Source: an uncultured Collinsella sp.
GTDB taxonomy: Bacteria; Actinomycetota; Coriobacteriia; Coriobacteriales; Coriobacteriaceae
Direction: 5' to 3'
NCBI GenBank assembly: GCA_958403395.1
Contig: CATXXF010000051.1
Span: 1-12,479 of the forward strand
DNA: 12,479 nt
The notes under the pieces are model-generated. The model saw only the letters and a list, made by a program, of their open reading frames with translations. It was not told the origin of the DNA and made no database searches. This document shows positions 11,439 through 12,479 of this stretch, piece by piece (the stretch's first letter is position 1; every line of letters starts with the position of its first letter). The position numbers and the translations under genes are program-made.

Positions 11439-12236
11439 ATGCGCTATTGCATAACCTGCGGAAATAAACTAGTCGATGGCGATATCTATTGCGGTCACTG
11501 CGGCGCGGCCGTACCGGATTGGCTGCGCGAAGCTCCCAGCGATGACGAGGGCCTACCCAATGAAACCCCAAAATCCGCTCCGTACGGCGCCAAGCAGCCC
11601 TCTGAGCCAAATCAGCCACGGGGCAAGTCTGATGAAAATAAACAGGAAGCAGAGGAGAAGCATAAAGGACCACTAAAATGCCCAGCATGCGGTGAGTTGC
11701 TCTCGCCCTATGAGAACACGTGTCCGTCATGCGGCTACAAACTCAAAGAAGCTTCCGAAGGAGCCATAGGACGGCTCTATCAAACCATCAGTTCGATTGA
11801 AGAGAAGCGTCCTAAGAAGGAAAAAACCGCGTCGACAGACATAAGCCCCACTGACAAGAAGATCGCAAGTGCAATCAAGTCATTTCCCATCCCCTCTGAA
11901 AAAGAGGATCTTATTGAATTCCTTTCTATCGCCAATTCGAACATCGATCCCTATACAGATGTTCACGATGCATCGAAAATCAGCGAATCAGAGCGACTTA
12001 TTTCCAAAGCGTGGAAGTCACAGTTTGACCAAGCATATACAAAAGCAAAACGTCTATTCGGAAATACCAGGGACTTTGAGCAGTTCAAGCTGATGAAGGA
12101 AAGTAAGGAAAAGGAACTTGAAGATCGCAAAAAAACCGCTGCAATCATAACGTCGATTCCCTTCATTATTTCGATTGCACTCTTCATGGGCTTATTGGCT
12201 GTCCTATTTGCCCTACGCGCCTGCGGAGCAGACTAA
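11439..12236 (+). CDS. Double zinc-ribbon membrane protein
   Basis: 265 residues. Two zinc ribbons: Cys4/Cys7/Cys18/Cys21 (YCITCGNK...YCGHCGAA) and Cys81/Cys84/Cys95/Cys98 (KCPACGEL...TCPSCGYK), separated by a charged linker. A soluble helical domain follows (about 135-222), opening with IKSFPIPSEKEDLIEFLSIA and containing ISKAWKSQFDQAYTKAKRLF; from memory this FPIP...EFL...AW domain recurs in Firmicutes and Actinobacteria zinc-ribbon proteins. One membrane helix (about 234-259, IITSIPFIISIALFMGLLAV) ends the protein. Gap to the preceding gene is 30 nt, again operon-like, with no strong Shine-Dalgarno. A role as a membrane-linked scaffold or sensor is inference; no enzymatic motif is seen. 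Confidence 0.85.
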   Translation: MRYCITCGNKLVDGDIYCGHCGAAVPDWLREAPSDDEGLPNETPKSAPYGAKQPSEPNQPRGKSDENKQEAEEKHKGPLKCPACGELLSPYENTCPSCGYKLKEASEGAIGRLYQTISSIEEKRPKKEKTASTDISPTDKKIASAIKSFPIPSEKEDLIEFLSIANSNIDPYTDVHDASKISESERLISKAWKSQFDQAYTKAKRLFGNTRDFEQFKLMKESKEKELEDRKKTAAIITSIPFIISIALFMGLLAVLFALRACGAD

Positions 12237-12291
12237 TTCACCAACGCATCCGCCGCATTTGTAGCCGCTAGCAACGAACTCGGAGGTCAAC

Positions 12292-12479
12292 ATGTCGTCA
12301 AAAATAATAAGCGCAGGAATGATGGACCAAATCAGATGCGATCAAAAGGATTATTTGATTTGGAAATGGCGCCCCGATAATGACGCTCGTCGCGAAAACG
12401 CGATTCGATGGGGATCGTCGCTCCGCGTAAGAGAGGGATCCGTTGCCGTTTTTGTCTGCCGGCAAAGAGACGGCAAACT
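12292..12479 (+). CDS. SPFH/YdjI-like protein, N-terminal part (cut by window)
   Basis: The start and first 62 residues of a gene that continues beyond the window. The ATG at 12292 has GGAGGT about 6 nt upstream, the best ribosome binding site of this cassette. The translation contains DQIRCDQKDYLIWKWRPDN and RWGSSLRVREGSVAVFVCRQ. This matches the opening of SPFH/Band-7 proteins of the YdjI (virion-core-like) type, in which a W.....LFWKW segment is followed by a G..L.VR.GQ.AIF strand; these proteins assemble on membranes and some carry their own C-terminal zinc ribbon. Only the N-terminus is visible, so the family call is tentative. It follows the double zinc-ribbon gene by 55 nt. Confidence 0.65.
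   Translation, partial: MSSKIISAGMMDQIRCDQKDYLIWKWRPDNDARRENAIRWGSSLRVREGSVAVFVCRQRDGK

Overview
The window looks like a chromosomal segment of a GC-rich anaerobic actinobacterium of the Coriobacteriia, probably Collinsella or a close relative. This is an inference from GC-rich coding sequence combined with a Firmicutes-like LysA and the DapH (acetylase) branch of the lysine pathway, a Tat-type lipoprotein signal, and an L-box (lysine) riboswitch. No rRNA, tRNA, IS element, phage gene or CRISPR array was seen.

Left part (1-3741, all genes on the minus strand). Read in the direction of transcription: a HigB/HigA toxin-antitoxin pair, a small membrane protein, a Tat/lipobox lipoprotein with a DUF4352-like domain, an XRE-like HTH protein, and a Ser/Thr protein kinase with three C-terminal membrane spans. 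The lipoprotein's ribosome binding site lies inside a perfect 14-bp inverted repeat. A likely leftward promoter at the extreme left edge drives a gene outside the window.

Central part (3756-9270) is the lysine/diaminopimelate (DAP) block. A leftward M20-family metallo-amidohydrolase is divergent from a rightward operon preceded by a lysine riboswitch. The operon encodes DAP decarboxylase (LysA) and dihydrodipicolinate synthase (DapA) in ONE uninterrupted reading frame of 769 codons, then DapB and the tetrahydrodipicolinate N-acetyltransferase DapH. An excellent Shine-Dalgarno and ATG sit at the LysA/DapA junction, so free DapA may also be made. DapH implies the acetylated DAP branch, for which the divergent M20 enzyme is a candidate deacetylase. 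The operon ends in two tandem hairpins with a shared linker and then a probably bidirectional terminator.

Right part (9265-12479). A leftward Phd/YefM-RelE-type toxin-antitoxin pair with a very AT-rich promoter, then a rightward cassette of lower GC content: three zinc-ribbon proteins (one with a possible LURP-one/Tubby-like C-terminal region, two with a single C-terminal membrane span) and the start of a protein resembling SPFH/YdjI proteins, cut by the window end. The cassette recalls zinc-ribbon/SPFH membrane-associated loci such as Bacillus ydjGHI. The most unusual items are the LysA-DapA single frame under a lysine riboswitch, the zinc-ribbon/SPFH cassette, and the hairpin that would mask the lipoprotein's ribosome binding site.
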